Below, in pieces: positions 17,928-28,224 of a DNA stretch of 64,000 bases. The notes below the pieces were generated by a model that saw only the letters and a list, made by a program, of their open reading frames with translations, made no database searches and was not told the origin of the DNA. Positions within the stretch are counted from its first letter, which is position 1, and every line of letters begins with the position of its first letter. This stretch comes from Kordiimonadaceae bacterium (GTDB lineage Bacteria; Pseudomonadota; Alphaproteobacteria; Sphingomonadales; Kordiimonadaceae). The stretch is from positions 744,001-808,000 of the forward strand of contig JAEPQB010000001.1 of the NCBI GenBank assembly GCA_017640725.1. Direction: 5' to 3'. The position numbers and the translations under genes are program-made.

Positions 17928-18449
17928 ATGTTGTCTTTTTTCATTTACTATGTGGTGTTTGGCGCGATTTTAGTCGCAGTTGGCACTTTTCTTTATAAAC
18001 GATGGGATCGCGGTCAAAGCAACGCTGTTGTAAAGTCAATTGATGCACCGGAATGGATTCTGAAGACAGTCGAGCGCGATACACCTGCAGCTGAATTTTC
18101 CCAGCAGGAACTTTACGATTTCTCAACCAGACTGGTTAGCCAGCTCAAAGGAGCACTGGCATCGGGAACCGATGCGCAGTTAGCCCGTGTTGGACAGCTG
18201 CTATCCGAGCCTCAACTACTGACAGAAATTCTGTGGAAAGATGCTTCGCTTCGACTGTCCGCAGTGTTTCATTCTTACCCGCGTGAATACACGTCGCTGT
18301 TGGAAGCCATCTTTGTTCATTCCACAAACACCACACAGCAGTATTCAGCATACCGAATGGCCAGTTGCGTCATGGCGCCGCCCAAGAAGTTGCGAAAACT
18401 GACTGAAAGAATGGCCGCGGATAAAAAATACCAATCTCAATCCAGATAG
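17928..18449 (+). CDS. Single-TM protein of unknown function
   Basis: The 173-residue protein from the ATG at 17928 follows GGGGGCGAG. One N-terminal membrane helix (about 4-22, FFIYYVVFGAILVAVGTFLY) is followed by a soluble helical region with no motif I know. The fragments PREYTSLLEAIFVHS and a Lys-rich C-terminus are predicted helical. It starts 47 bases after ftsY and could be read through from that operon. Function unknown; an inner-membrane-anchored cytoplasmic protein is the likeliest topology. Confidence 0.65.
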   Translation: MLSFFIYYVVFGAILVAVGTFLYKRWDRGQSNAVVKSIDAPEWILKTVERDTPAAEFSQQELYDFSTRLVSQLKGALASGTDAQLARVGQLLSEPQLLTEILWKDASLRLSAVFHSYPREYTSLLEAIFVHSTNTTQQYSAYRMASCVMAPPKKLRKLTERMAADKKYQSQSR

Positions 18450-18558
18450 ATGCGCGAATTCACTCCTTTTGGCGCTTCTGACTAAGAACTCTAACGCTCA
18501 CGTGATTGGTGAGTGAGCGGAACTGCCGCTAGCATCGACCCATTCTTGGAGTTCGTTC

Positions 18559-19143
18559 ATGCGCCTTGTTCAGTTTGTCCTGTACCTTTCATTGCTAGTG
18601 CCATCCTCAGCTTGGGCCGCCTCCAGCGATTTTGACATTCGGCTTAAGAATAACTCGCCCAGAGAACAGGCCGCAGCAGCGCAGCTGAGACGCTTGTTGG
18701 ATACACATGAAGTGAGCGATCATATTTTCACCTATTCGGTGATGATTGACGAGTATGACGCGCCGCACAGTCATCCGATCCTGACCATCAACGCCGTATA
18801 TCTGGACGACGACAACAGCGCGCTCTCGATTTTCCTGCATGAACAGTTGCATTGGCTGGGCAGCGTGCTCACGCCGAACATGAATGCTGCCATTGAAGAC
18901 CTGAAACAACTGTACCCCAGTGTGCCCGGCCCGTACCGCGGCGGCGCACGGAACGCTTTCAGCACATATGCGCATCTCATCGTGGGGGTTCAGGAATTTG
19001 ACGTGATGGCGCGGCTTGTGGGCGAGGCAGAAGCTGAGCGCGTACTGAAAAAGAAACCCAATTATCGCTGGGTTTATGCAGAAGTGCTGAAAAACCAGCA
19101 AATATTTCGCGACATCGCCACCAAACACAATTTGAATCCCTAA
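18559..19143 (+). CDS. Secreted HExxH protein, putative metallopeptidase
   Basis: The 194-residue protein has a signal peptide (cleavage after about residue 20, SSAWA). Residues 94-98 read HEQLH in the context IFLHEQLHWLG, a zincin-type HExxH zinc site on a hydrophobic helix. A third ligand could be a Glu or His in the downstream stretch EFDVMARLVGEAEAE. I do not recognise the family, so protease activity is inferred from the motif, signal peptide and helix context only. The ATG at 18559 follows GGAG at 9 bases. It stands alone upstream of the chemoreceptor. Confidence 0.65.
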   Translation: MRLVQFVLYLSLLVPSSAWAASSDFDIRLKNNSPREQAAAAQLRRLLDTHEVSDHIFTYSVMIDEYDAPHSHPILTINAVYLDDDNSALSIFLHEQLHWLGSVLTPNMNAAIEDLKQLYPSVPGPYRGGARNAFSTYAHLIVGVQEFDVMARLVGEAEAERVLKKKPNYRWVYAEVLKNQQIFRDIATKHNLNP

Positions 19144-19176
19144 AATCATTTATTCTTGACCAAAAAGTCAGGGTCC

Positions 19177-19191
19177 TTAAAGCTTCATTAA
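19177..19191. promoter_or_regulatory. CtrA-type box upstream of the chemoreceptor gene
   Basis: TTAA-AGCTTCA-TTAA matches the full TTAA-N7-TTAA site of the alphaproteobacterial cell-cycle and motility regulator CtrA. It lies 97 bases before the chemoreceptor start. One chance match is possible, so the assignment rests on motif plus fitting context. Confidence 0.5.
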
Positions 19192-19264
19192 TACCCTTTA
19201 GGGTATCTGGTAGTGGGGGTCGCACAAAGGCGGCCAGTGGCTAATTATGCCGCATAAGCGGCAT
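19191..19264 (+). promoter_or_regulatory. Two hairpins in the chemoreceptor leader
   Basis: Two perfect inverted repeats lie in tandem: ATACCC-TTTA-GGGTAT (19191-19206) and ATGCCGC-ATAA-GCGGCAT (19247-19264). The second ends 23 bases before the start codon. They may be operator dyads or 5' UTR stem-loops. Confidence 0.4.
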
Positions 19265-19287
19265 TCAAATGTTCGAAGGAAAATCAC

Positions 19288-21081
19288 ATGCTATCTGGCC
19301 TTAAGGCTTGGTTTGCAGATCTTGCCATGACCCGCAAAATTGCGGTCGGGCAAGGCATTGTCGCAATTTTTGTGGTGTTGTTTTTGATTGTGACATTGTT
19401 GCAGATGTCAACAGTCCGGCAGGCAACTGACAAAGCTGCCAACACCTATGAGGCAAGCGTCCTGCTGCGCACCGCGCATGCGGAACTCGTGGACATCAAT
19501 GGCCTAGTGCGCGGCATTTTGATCACGCGCAGTGATTTTCTGTTCAATGTATTTGACGACACCATGGTGCGCTATCGCAAAGCTTTTGCTGACTATCAAG
19601 CGAGGCTCGAGCCCGGCGACCCTGCAGCAGCAAAAGCGCGTCAGCTTGGTGGCTTTGTCGATGAGTTGGTTGAGAATGTATATGACGTCCAGCTTGACCA
19701 TGTCAGAAGTGGCAATGAGGCTCGCATTGCTCAAGCATTTGCCATGGAAACTGAAGGCACAAGCTGGCCATATCTTGAAAAAGTCTTGATCACCATTGGC
19801 GAACTTATGGAAGGCCAAGCCATTAAGCAGGCCGAACAGTCTGAAGTGATGCGCGCGGCATTCGATACACAGCGCACCGTTTTGATCATTTGGGGCATCC
19901 TGATTGTATTGCTGATCATTCTTTTCAGCTGGCAAACCGGCGGCATCATCTCGAAACCCGTAGTGAAGATCACCGAAGCAATGCGCGCGCTGGCGGGCGG
20001 CGCTAAAGATACCGCCGTGCCTTACCAAGAGCGCGGCGATGAAATCGGTGATATCTCAAAAGCTGTGCTGGTGTTCCGGGACGCCATGCAGGAAGTCGAG
20101 ACACTGGCTGAACAGCAAAAAGAGCAGCAAGCTCAAGCACTTGAGCTTGCAGAAGAACAGGCAAAAGCCGAGCGGGCCCAAGCTGAAGAACGTGAGACTG
20201 AGGCGGCAAATCGCGCTGCCCGTCAGGCACAGCTAGAAGACATGATCCTGTCATTTGAAAGCCGCGTGCTGGAAAGCATCAAGCAGCTTGAGAGCGCGTC
20301 AGGCACTTTGGACGATTCTGCCGACAGCATGATGGCGACAGCGCAAGGCTCGCAGGGCGAAGTGGCACGCGTCAGCGGCACATCGTCAGAAATGCAGTCA
20401 GAAGCCGGCACCATGGCAGCCGCCGTAGAAGAATTTACGGCTTCTCTTGCTGAGGTGACTCGCAATGTAGGCGAAGCAAACACACTTTCTTCAGCGGCCT
20501 CTGAAGCATCTCAGCGCGGCGCAGCAACAGTCGCTGAGCTTGGCTCAGCCGCCGCGAAAATTGATGATGTGGTGACACTGATTAATGAGATTGCTGAGCA
20601 GACCAACTTGCTTGCACTCAACGCAACCATTGAGGCCGCCCGCGCGGGTGACGCAGGCAAGGGTTTTGCCGTTGTTGCAAGCGAAGTGAAAAACCTGGCG
20701 ACCCAGACGGCAAAAGCAACGGAAGAAATTAGCGCCCAGGTGCGCCAGATGCAGGATGTTGCAAGCACCGTGAGTGACGCAATTGGCGAAACGGACGACA
20801 AGATGAAAACCCTCGACGGCGTGCTGGACCAGGTTGTTGGTGCTATTCAGGAACAAGAGGCCTCCAGTGGACAGCTTTCACAGACCGCGACCGTGACGCT
20901 CAACGGTTCCCAGCAAGTGGCTGACGGTTTGGCTGTAGTTGTAGACGGCGCCCATCAGGCCAGCGAGGCATCTGGCGAGGTTAAGTCGGCAGTCGCCAAT
21001 CTGAATGAAACCGCCAGCAGTCTGCGCACAGACGTGGACAGCTTCCTGAAGGAATATGGTGCATTCAAAAACACGGCGTGA
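19288..21081 (+). CDS. Methyl-accepting chemotaxis protein
   Basis: Membrane chemoreceptor that signals to CheA/CheW. The 597 residues comprise a first TM (about 19-38), a helical periplasmic sensor of about 150 residues, a second TM (about 193-212, [17 protein letters not shown]), HAMP, a Gln/Glu/Ala-rich coiled coil, and the signalling domain with hairpin tip [24 protein letters not shown] split across the usual positions. The sensor region looks like a four-helix bundle with no recognised ligand motif. There is no C-terminal CheR-docking pentapeptide. No other che gene is nearby; a CtrA-type box upstream suggests cell-cycle-linked expression. Confidence 0.95.
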   Translation: MLSGLKAWFADLAMTRKIAVGQGIVAIFVVLFLIVTLLQMSTVRQATDKAANTYEASVLLRTAHAELVDINGLVRGILITRSDFLFNVFDDTMVRYRKAFADYQARLEPGDPAAAKARQLGGFVDELVENVYDVQLDHVRSGNEARIAQAFAMETEGTSWPYLEKVLITIGELMEGQAIKQAEQSEVMRAAFDTQRTVLIIWGILIVLLIILFSWQTGGIISKPVVKITEAMRALAGGAKDTAVPYQERGDEIGDISKAVLVFRDAMQEVETLAEQQKEQQAQALELAEEQAKAERAQAEERETEAANRAARQAQLEDMILSFESRVLESIKQLESASGTLDDSADSMMATAQGSQGEVARVSGTSSEMQSEAGTMAAAVEEFTASLAEVTRNVGEANTLSSAASEASQRGAATVAELGSAAAKIDDVVTLINEIAEQTNLLALNATIEAARAGDAGKGFAVVASEVKNLATQTAKATEEISAQVRQMQDVASTVSDAIGETDDKMKTLDGVLDQVVGAIQEQEASSGQLSQTATVTLNGSQQVADGLAVVVDGAHQASEASGEVKSAVANLNETASSLRTDVDSFLKEYGAFKNTA

Positions 21082-21184
21082 TTTGCGGCTTATCGCGACC
21101 CAATGGCCGATGGTCGCAAATAACGTGATGTAAAGTCCTTCTTCCTTGATTGCTTCAAAAAAAAACAGTCGAGGAAACTTTGTA

Positions 21185-22081
21185 ATGAAATTTCAAGCTA
21201 TAGCGTTTGGCGCATTGGCCCTGATGTGTGGCAGTGTAAATGCGCAAGAGCTCATTTTTGCCTACAATGACGACGGCCCGCACAGGGCACATATCCTGAA
21301 CCTTCAAACAGGTGCAGAAATTGTTGTGCCAACGGCGGATGGTGCCGTTTGGAACGCTGCCTTCAGCCCAGATGGCAAACGCGTTATTTACACCCTGCAA
21401 ACAGACACTGATGCTCAGGTGTTTGTTGCCAACCGGGACGGGTCGGAGGCAACGCAATTGACGTTTGAACAGCAATATGCCTTTCACCCAAGCTTTTCCC
21501 CAGATGGCGCCAAAATCGTCTACTCGCGTTTGAGCGAGCAACAATTGGTGCTGATGAACGCAGATGGTAGCAATGCTCAGGTCATTGCTGAAAGTGAGGC
21601 GTACGACAGCTTCCCGGTGTTTTTTAAAGACAGCCAAAGGCTGCTGTTTCATTCACGCCGTATTGAATCTGAATTCGGCGATCCTGGGCTGTTTGTGGTG
21701 GACACAAATACGGGCAGCATAACCCACACCGGCCATTTTGGGACCTACGCCTACCCAAGCCCGGACGGCCAAAGCGTCGTTTATTCCGGCAAACGCGACA
21801 GGGACGCAGACCGCGATATATTCATCGGCAAGATCGGCGCACCAGGAACAGCGAACCCCCTTACAGAAGGAGGTGGTTACGATGGTCACCCGGCTTTCAC
21901 GCCTGATGGCAAACAGATCGTTTTTGTTTCGCGCATGGCGCAGGACCCTGGTTTCTCCAGGGATGAAGAAAGCGACACTGCCGGAACCAACGAGGTGTTT
22001 ATCATGAATACTGATGGAAGCGGCGTGCGACAGCTAACCAATGGCGGCGCCGTTGCCTGGCACCCATTAGTTCGCGACTAA
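21185..22081 (+). CDS. TolB-like beta-propeller (PD40 repeat) secreted protein
   Basis: The 298-residue protein has a signal peptide ([21 protein letters not shown]). It then has at least five PD40/WD40-like blades marked by [45 protein letters not shown] and [14 protein letters not shown]. It lacks the N-terminal TolB domain, so it is not TolB itself; a periplasmic binding or scaffold role is plausible. The start at 21185 follows GAGGA at nine bases. It stands alone between the chemoreceptor and rimO. Confidence 0.85.
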   Translation: MKFQAIAFGALALMCGSVNAQELIFAYNDDGPHRAHILNLQTGAEIVVPTADGAVWNAAFSPDGKRVIYTLQTDTDAQVFVANRDGSEATQLTFEQQYAFHPSFSPDGAKIVYSRLSEQQLVLMNADGSNAQVIAESEAYDSFPVFFKDSQRLLFHSRRIESEFGDPGLFVVDTNTGSITHTGHFGTYAYPSPDGQSVVYSGKRDRDADRDIFIGKIGAPGTANPLTEGGGYDGHPAFTPDGKQIVFVSRMAQDPGFSRDEESDTAGTNEVFIMNTDGSGVRQLTNGGAVAWHPLVRD

Positions 22082-22134
22082 GAAGGGCTGTAAAGCGCTG
22101 GCTTTTACGAGGCTCTGCCTGTATAAGCCGCGCC

Positions 22135-23481
22135 ATGAATACGCACGCATCAAAAGTTGGTTTTGTCTCACTGGGTTGCCCCAAGGCTCTTGTGGACAGT
22201 GAACGCATCCTCACCAAGCTTCGCTCAGAAGGCTATGAAATTTCGGCCGAATATGAGGGCAGTGATGTGGTGATTGTGAACACCTGCGGCTTTATCGACA
22301 GTGCCAAAGAAGAGAGCTTCAACGCTATCAAGGAAGCAATGAACGAAAACGGCAAGGTTATCGTGACCGGCTGCCTGGGTGTGGATGAAGGGGTTGTACG
22401 CGAAGTAGCGCCAGACGTGCTGGCGGTAACGGGCCCACAACAGTATGAACAAGTGGTAGGAGAGGTGCATAAAGCTGCGCCACAACCACATGAGCCGTAT
22501 GTTCATCTGGTACCGCCCGCAGGCCTGAAGCTTACGCCTCGCCATTTCTCGTACCTGAAGATTTCTGAAGGCTGCAACCACCGCTGTAAGTTCTGCATCA
22601 TTCCAAGCCTGCGCGGTGATTTGGTATCGCGCCCCATCCGTGCGGTTCTGCGCGAAGCCGAGAAGCTTGTTGAAGCCGGCACGCAGGAACTGATGATTAT
22701 CAGTCAGGATACGTCCGCTTACGGCCTTGATCTCAAGCACCAGACTGAGACCTGGAAGGACCGCGAAATTCGCGCCCACATGACGGATCTTGCCGATGCG
22801 CTCGGTGATCTCGACGTCTGGGTCCGTCTTCATTATGTGTATCCCTACCCACATGTAGACGATGTGATCCCCTTGATGGCAGAAGGCAAAATCCTGCCGT
22901 ATCTGGATATCCCGTTCCAGCATGCCAGCCCCAATGTGTTGCGCGCAATGCGGCGCCCAGCCAATGACGCAAAAGTGCTGGAGCGCATCAAAAAATGGCG
23001 CGGCATCTGCCCGGAAATTGTCATTCGCTCGACCTTCATTGTCGGCTTTCCTGGCGAAACCGAACACGATTTCCAGTATCTATTGGACTGGCTTCAAGAA
23101 GCCCAACTCGACCGTGTCGGTTGCTTTAAGTATGAACCGGTTGAAGGGGCTGCCGCCAATGAACTCGCAGACCCTGTTCCTGAAGACGTGAAGCAGGAAC
23201 GCTGGGAACGGTTCATGGCCGTTTCCCAGGAAATTTCCGCAGCCAAACTTAAGGCACGAGTGGGCCTGGAAATGGCTGTTCTAATCGATGACGTGGACGA
23301 TGAGGGCGGCGCAATTGGTCGCACCTACGCAGACGCACCAGAAATCGACGGACAAGTTCATTTGAGCGGTGCGGAAGGTTTGTCACCCGGTGACATGGTC
23401 ATGGCGCATATCGACGACAGTGATGATTACGACCTGTATGCTTCGGTCGTGCACGAAGAAGAGGACGAGTGGGACTGGTAG
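22135..23481 (+). CDS. rimO: Ribosomal protein S12 methylthiotransferase RimO
   Basis: Radical-SAM enzyme that methylthiolates an Asp of ribosomal protein S12. The auxiliary cluster cysteines are Cys15 ([12 protein letters not shown]), Cys51 (NTCGFI) and Cys80 (VTGC). The radical-SAM motif CNHRCKFC gives Cys147, Cys151 and Cys154. The C-terminal TRAM domain ends in an acidic tail, EEEDEWDW. The SLGCPKxxVDSE opening and the 448-residue length are specific to RimO. With mtaB, two of the three common methylthiotransferases are in this window. Confidence 0.97.
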   Translation: MNTHASKVGFVSLGCPKALVDSERILTKLRSEGYEISAEYEGSDVVIVNTCGFIDSAKEESFNAIKEAMNENGKVIVTGCLGVDEGVVREVAPDVLAVTGPQQYEQVVGEVHKAAPQPHEPYVHLVPPAGLKLTPRHFSYLKISEGCNHRCKFCIIPSLRGDLVSRPIRAVLREAEKLVEAGTQELMIISQDTSAYGLDLKHQTETWKDREIRAHMTDLADALGDLDVWVRLHYVYPYPHVDDVIPLMAEGKILPYLDIPFQHASPNVLRAMRRPANDAKVLERIKKWRGICPEIVIRSTFIVGFPGETEHDFQYLLDWLQEAQLDRVGCFKYEPVEGAAANELADPVPEDVKQERWERFMAVSQEISAAKLKARVGLEMAVLIDDVDDEGGAIGRTYADAPEIDGQVHLSGAEGLSPGDMVMAHIDDSDDYDLYASVVHEEEDEWDW

Positions 23482-23499
23482 TCAGTCCCATGCCAGTTC

Positions 23500-25914
23500 T
23501 CAATCCGTACGAAGCGCCGTTACCGGGTTCGCCAGCGCCACTCGGATCGCATGCCCCCCAACAGTGAAACTGGCCACCACGAGCGCCAACACCGCCGCGC
23601 CGACAAATGGCATCGCGCTGAGTTCTATGGCGTAGGTAAACTCCGCTAGCCATTCGCGTGCCAGATAAAAGGCGACAGGCCAGGCTATCAGATTTGCGAG
23701 CAACACGGGTTTTGAGAAGTCCCACAATATGTGACGTGTCACCATACTGGTGCTGGCTCCCAATACTTTGCGTACACCAATTTCTTTCGTGCGCCCCGCG
23801 ACAGTGAAGGACGCCAAGCCATATAGGCCAATGCAGGACACCAAAATGGACAAACCCGCAAACAAGGCAAACAGTTCACCTTGCTGCACTTCCAACCGAT
23901 ACAAGCTTGCAATGCGATCATCCATAAACTGGCGTCTCACCGGGCGACCCTGAACGAGGGTTGCCCATTCAGCGTCAATCGCGGACGTTAATGCCTGTAC
24001 ATCACTGGTTCTGAACCGCACTGCGAGAAGACGATAAACAGTCTGATCCATGACATACATTGCTGGCGGTATTGTTCCTCTGGACGTGCCCCAAACATAG
24101 TCGCGCAACACACCAACAATGGTGAAGTTGCCCAACATTTTGCCGACGGCATTTTCTGCGGTGCCCAGACCCAGTGTTCTGAGGGCCTGTTCGTTCACAA
24201 GAATATTGTAAGCTTCTTTGGACTGTTCGGCACCGCGTTCACGGCTGATGTCCGCTTCGCGTTCACTTGTCAGGGCGCGGCCTGCAACAAGCTGCATTCC
24301 AAAAGCGTCCAGAAAATTATCCCCGACGGACACACCGCGAATAGCGATCGGCTGGTCAAGCTGCTCCCCGTCAACAACACTGATGCCTTCCATCCAGCCA
24401 TAACGACCGCCCGGTGCCTGATCCACGAGCGCAACGTTGGTCACACCCGGAACAGCGGCGATACGGTCTGCAATGGACGGTTGCGACCGCGAAACTCTTG
24501 GGTGGCTCAACCCTTCAAGAAGAAGCATGTTTTCTTTTTGATACCCTGGGTCCATCGCTTGGCTGTAGTTGATCTGTTGATAAATCACGGTAGCGGTAAT
24601 CATCAATCCAATGGCCACAGCGAACTGGGCCGTTACCAGCACCTTGGCAAGGCGCGACATGTTTCGGCTCGCGGACCGGCCTCCACGCAAAACTGTTGCT
24701 GGGCGTAGGTCAGCCATGATTTTTGCAGGATAAAACCCAGCGCCCAAGGACACCAAAAGAACAAGACCGAAAAGCGCCCCCCCGAACTCTGGCGTCGCGA
24801 GCGTGCCAAGGTCCATCAGTTTGGCGACAAAGCCATTGAACCAGGCCAACGACGCCTCAGTGATAACCACGGCAAGCAGCAAAGAAATAAGGACCGTGAG
24901 CAGGGTTTCGTTCAACAGCAGATTGATGATGTTGCGCTCGCCTGCGCCAAACACTTTCCGTACTGCCACTTCACGGGTGCGGACCATCGTTCGACTGATC
25001 GACATATTCATGAAGTTGAAGGTGGCAATGGATAAAATGACAAACGCAATAGCCGCAAATCCCTGAAGGAGAAGGGCGTTTCCCGCATCCGGTGCGGCTG
25101 TATCAAAATGCACTTTTTCCATCGGGATGACGTTGTAATTATATTGCTCACTCATCACCACACCCTCGGCTGGTGCCTCCAGATGTCGATTGATAAAGTC
25201 GGAGATAACAGGAGCCAAGCTTGCTGCGTCCACCCCGCTTTGCAACTGGACATAACTGGTGTAACCGAGCGACCACCATCCTTCGTCATGAGACACAAGA
25301 TCTCTGTTGCTGGCAGAAATCGGGAACATCAAGTTAGGGCGCACGTGCGTGTTTTCAGGAAAGTCCTCAAAAACAGAACTCACCCGATAGTCCCTGCCAT
25401 CATCGAGGCGCAGCGTTTCACCAACCACATCATCTCGGCCAAAATATCGAATTGCCGTTGACTGCGAGATAGCAACGCTAGACGCATCAGTGAGCGCAGA
25501 CGCTTGCGATCCGGCGATGAGCGTCAAGTCAAACAATTCAAATATATTGGCGTCCACGTGATAAACACGTTCGCTGAAGCCTTCGCCGCCGATGGTCACA
25601 GTTTGTCGGCGCTGCAACATTCGTGCGGCGTCTTTGATCAATTCGGGGTGCTCTGCCAGCAATCCGGGCGCAGCCGCTCCGCCGGTTACCGGATTGTCGC
25701 GCGGCCCTCGGCCCGGAAAGTTCGTGTGGGTTTCCAATTTGTAGATGTTGCCACCGGCTTTGAGGTGACTGTCATAGTTGACCTCATCCCAGATATAGAG
25801 ACTGATCAGCAACACTGCGGACAAACCGACCGAAAGGCCGGCGATGTTCACGATGGAAAACAATTTGTGCTTTAGGAGGTTCCGGAAGGAAACGGAAAAA
25901 TAATTGAATAGCAT
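23500..25914 (-). CDS. MacB/FtsX-type ABC transporter permease
   Basis: The 804-residue protein has the duplicated MacB_PCD plus FtsX plan: TM near 20-40, a large periplasmic domain, three TMs (about 280-400, with RTREVAVRKVFGA), then a second TM/periplasmic unit and a final three-TM FtsX block (RTKEIGVRKVLGAS). Such proteins act with an ATPase in mechanotransmission, lipoprotein handling or antimicrobial-peptide export. No ATP-binding partner is encoded in the window, so this is an orphan permease. The start follows GAGG at eight bases. It converges with rimO. Confidence 0.88.
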   Translation of the reverse strand: MLFNYFSVSFRNLLKHKLFSIVNIAGLSVGLSAVLLISLYIWDEVNYDSHLKAGGNIYKLETHTNFPGRGPRDNPVTGGAAAPGLLAEHPELIKDAARMLQRRQTVTIGGEGFSERVYHVDANIFELFDLTLIAGSQASALTDASSVAISQSTAIRYFGRDDVVGETLRLDDGRDYRVSSVFEDFPENTHVRPNLMFPISASNRDLVSHDEGWWSLGYTSYVQLQSGVDAASLAPVISDFINRHLEAPAEGVVMSEQYNYNVIPMEKVHFDTAAPDAGNALLLQGFAAIAFVILSIATFNFMNMSISRTMVRTREVAVRKVFGAGERNIINLLLNETLLTVLISLLLAVVITEASLAWFNGFVAKLMDLGTLATPEFGGALFGLVLLVSLGAGFYPAKIMADLRPATVLRGGRSASRNMSRLAKVLVTAQFAVAIGLMITATVIYQQINYSQAMDPGYQKENMLLLEGLSHPRVSRSQPSIADRIAAVPGVTNVALVDQAPGGRYGWMEGISVVDGEQLDQPIAIRGVSVGDNFLDAFGMQLVAGRALTSEREADISRERGAEQSKEAYNILVNEQALRTLGLGTAENAVGKMLGNFTIVGVLRDYVWGTSRGTIPPAMYVMDQTVYRLLAVRFRTSDVQALTSAIDAEWATLVQGRPVRRQFMDDRIASLYRLEVQQGELFALFAGLSILVSCIGLYGLASFTVAGRTKEIGVRKVLGASTSMVTRHILWDFSKPVLLANLIAWPVAFYLAREWLAEFTYAIELSAMPFVGAAVLALVVASFTVGGHAIRVALANPVTALRTD

Positions 25915-26073
25915 CTGGCTTGCCTCGCTATAGGGGTGGGCAAGCAGTCGGCATCCGCACCTGTTGCCCTCATTTACCCTTTGCAGAGCAAACAGCGTGC
26001 CTATAAAGTTTCAAAAATATTATTTATTTTTCAATATCTTAGCGAATGCCAGACCCCCGTTAAACCTTCGTTC

Positions 26074-26089
26074 TGTTCAAAATCGAACA
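26074..26089. repeat. Inverted repeat in the 224-base gap 25915-26138
   Basis: TGTTC-AAAATC-GAACA, a 5-base dyad upstream of the permease gene and just past the solute-binding gene. The rest of the gap is AT-rich with no gene. An operator for the permease is possible but unsupported beyond position. Confidence 0.3.
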
Positions 26090-26138
26090 AGAGTGTCCGA
26101 TCGCGAACAGACTGCTGTGAGCGGAATCTGATATTGAA

Positions 26139-26903
26139 TTAGCGGGATAATCTAGATTGTAACTTTTGCGGGTCAGCCAACTGGTAGGCATTGGCACGCA
26201 TCAAAGCCTCGTATGCCTTGACAATGCCGCTGCGAATGTCCGGATCGAGTTTGGCACCGCCAGCGAGATAAAACCCGGTCTTTCCTTCAAGGCGCAACAC
26301 AGGCTTAGTCAACATGGGATCAAAACCCTCAGATAAACGGAGGCGAGTGTTCACATTGATGTCGCTAATGTATAGGTCCGCTCGCTCAGCAACAACCATC
26401 CTGAAGTCAGCCGTTTCATTATCTGCAACGCGCAAGATTTTGTGGTTCGGCATTCCGATCACCCGAAACAGTTCACATCCAAGGTCATTTGAAACACATG
26501 CACCTGTGTAGGCTCCTGCTCGAATCGACTCCAAGTCTATGACACGGATATCTTTTTCGCGGTTGAAGACATAGAAACTGCTCTCAGCCAAGGGCACCAA
26601 CCAATCAAATTGGCTTTCTCGCGCGGGTGTACGGGTAATACTGTATATCAGGGCGTTTGCATTGTTTTGCGTATAGTGCACGGCGCGGGACCAGGGAACC
26701 AATCTGATTTCGTATTCAAGGCCGCTGGAGGCCATAACCTGACGTACTTTTTCAGTAGCCAGACCAACCACTTCGCCGTCATCGTCCAGTAGATTATAGG
26801 GCGGATAATTTTCGGTATAGATGATCAAAGGGTCGGCGTGCGCAGGCGACAGCCCCCACATCAGCAATACTGCCAAAACATTTATTAGTCCCTTGTAAGT
26901 CAA
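26139..26903 (-). CDS. Periplasmic solute-binding protein, SBP_bac_3-like
   Basis: The 254-residue protein has a signal peptide (cleavage near SPAHA-DP, residue 23). The type II periplasmic-binding fold starts with LIIYTENYPPYNLLDDDGEVVGLATEKVRQVM, the usual ligand-loop opening. Later landmarks are ALIYSITRTPARES and FRMVVAERADLYI. There are two cysteines in ACVSNDLGCEL. No ABC permease or ATPase of the amino-acid type is adjacent, so it may be one of the stand-alone members of the family found in marine proteobacteria. A related-looking protein is at 62067-62975. Confidence 0.82.
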   Translation of the reverse strand: MTYKGLINVLAVLLMWGLSPAHADPLIIYTENYPPYNLLDDDGEVVGLATEKVRQVMASSGLEYEIRLVPWSRAVHYTQNNANALIYSITRTPARESQFDWLVPLAESSFYVFNREKDIRVIDLESIRAGAYTGACVSNDLGCELFRVIGMPNHKILRVADNETADFRMVVAERADLYISDINVNTRLRLSEGFDPMLTKPVLRLEGKTGFYLAGGAKLDPDIRSGIVKAYEALMRANAYQLADPQKLQSRLSR

Positions 26904-27141
26904 CCCTCACCCCTGAGTTTGGAACGCATTACGCGCAGCAGACTGTAGCTACGATTTTCAAAAAAAGTGTTAACGAAGTGTGCTTGCCACCCCTGTCCGC
27001 AGTCTTTCAGTACGTACTTTCTCCACGAAAAGATTTGTACAAAACGTTGAGCGCAAAAAACTGCACAGCAAGAAAACGCTGACTGATTGCTAGAATGGTG
27101 CGCTGTTGATACTGTCTGGCGCAAGAACGGGGAGATTTTTG

Positions 27142-28224
27142 GTGAAAAAGAAACTGTTTGTTGGCGTTATTGTCGTTTTTTTGCTCATAGGCGGCTTTGT
27201 TGCCCAGGCCATGGTAAGTGCCGGCGCATTTAAAACGATCGAACCTCATTTTGGCGGACAATGCACTGTTGTCGAAGGGGTCACCGGCGCAGAAGACATT
27301 ACAGTCGACCCCGTAACAGGCATTGCCTACATTTCTGCGATGGACCGGCGAAAGTTAGCCGCAAGCGGCGTGCATGACGGTGGCATCTATCTCTATTTCC
27401 CGGGCACATTCGAAGCGCCAGCAATGATGCTGACCACCTACGAAGGTGACTTTCACCCCCATGGCATCAGTCTTTGGAAAGCGCCAGAAAATTCCGGACA
27501 AAACGACCGCCTGTTTGTTGTGAACCACCCGCCAATTATGGACGATGACGGCGCGGTAACCGGCCAATCAAGCCAGGTAGACATTTTTGAGATCAGTGGC
27601 TTAATCCTCAGTCATGTGGCCAGCGTTACACCGAGGGACCCAATCAGCCTCAACGACGTTGCGGCGTTCGGGCCGGAAACATTCTTTGCCTCCATCGACC
27701 AGGGAAGCACAACATCGCTTGGCCGCACTTTGGAGGTCTATGGCAGGTTGGCGCGGTCTGGCATACTGCTGGGGCACAAAGGCGAAACCGAAAAAATCCT
27801 GGGTGATATGGTTTATGCAAACGGCGTTCAATTGAGCAAAGACAAGAGCATTCTTTATGTTGCGGAAACCACTGGCAAGCGCCTGTCATCATACGCGGTC
27901 AACCCCAACACAGGTCGATTGACCCTGAAGGGTGAGCGGGAAATCGACAGCGGCCTCGACAATATCGAAATCGACGCTGATGGCACATTGTGGGTTGTCT
28001 CCCACCCCAAAACCTTCGATTTTCTGGCGCACGCCGGTGACCCGGCGAACAGATCAGCCTCTCAGATTTTCACGGTGTCTGACGATGGGGAAAGTCTGGC
28101 TGAAACCGAGATTTATTTGTCTGATGGCAATCCCATGTCAGGTGCAAGTGTCGCCGCCCCCGTGGGCAATCGCTTCATTATGGGCTCGGTATTTGAACCC
28201 TTCATTCTGGATTGCACGCTCTAG
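27142..28224 (+). CDS. Paraoxonase/arylesterase-like beta-propeller, membrane-anchored
   Basis: The 360-residue protein starts at GTG 27142 after GGGGAG. Residues 4-24 form a signal anchor. It resembles six-bladed calcium-dependent paraoxonases: the blade motifs HPHGISLW, SLNDVAAFGP, YANGVQLSKDK, GLDNIEIDADGTLWVVSHP and the closing GNRFIMGSVFE match positions of the PON family, including Asn and Asp residues that hold the catalytic calcium. Lactonase or arylesterase activity is likely, with an unknown natural substrate. It converges with the 4-TM gene at 28221, overlapping by 4 bases. Confidence 0.78.
   Translation: MKKKLFVGVIVVFLLIGGFVAQAMVSAGAFKTIEPHFGGQCTVVEGVTGAEDITVDPVTGIAYISAMDRRKLAASGVHDGGIYLYFPGTFEAPAMMLTTYEGDFHPHGISLWKAPENSGQNDRLFVVNHPPIMDDDGAVTGQSSQVDIFEISGLILSHVASVTPRDPISLNDVAAFGPETFFASIDQGSTTSLGRTLEVYGRLARSGILLGHKGETEKILGDMVYANGVQLSKDKSILYVAETTGKRLSSYAVNPNTGRLTLKGEREIDSGLDNIEIDADGTLWVVSHPKTFDFLAHAGDPANRSASQIFTVSDDGESLAETEIYLSDGNPMSGASVAAPVGNRFIMGSVFEPFILDCTL

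Noticed and set aside
21087-21120. GCGACC/GGTCGC hairpin after the chemoreceptor as a terminator
   Set aside because: The stem is followed by AAATAACG, not a T run, on the plus strand; too weak to call.
22225-23067. 280-codon frame antisense to rimO
   Set aside because: Shadow of a gene with complete cluster and TRAM motifs.
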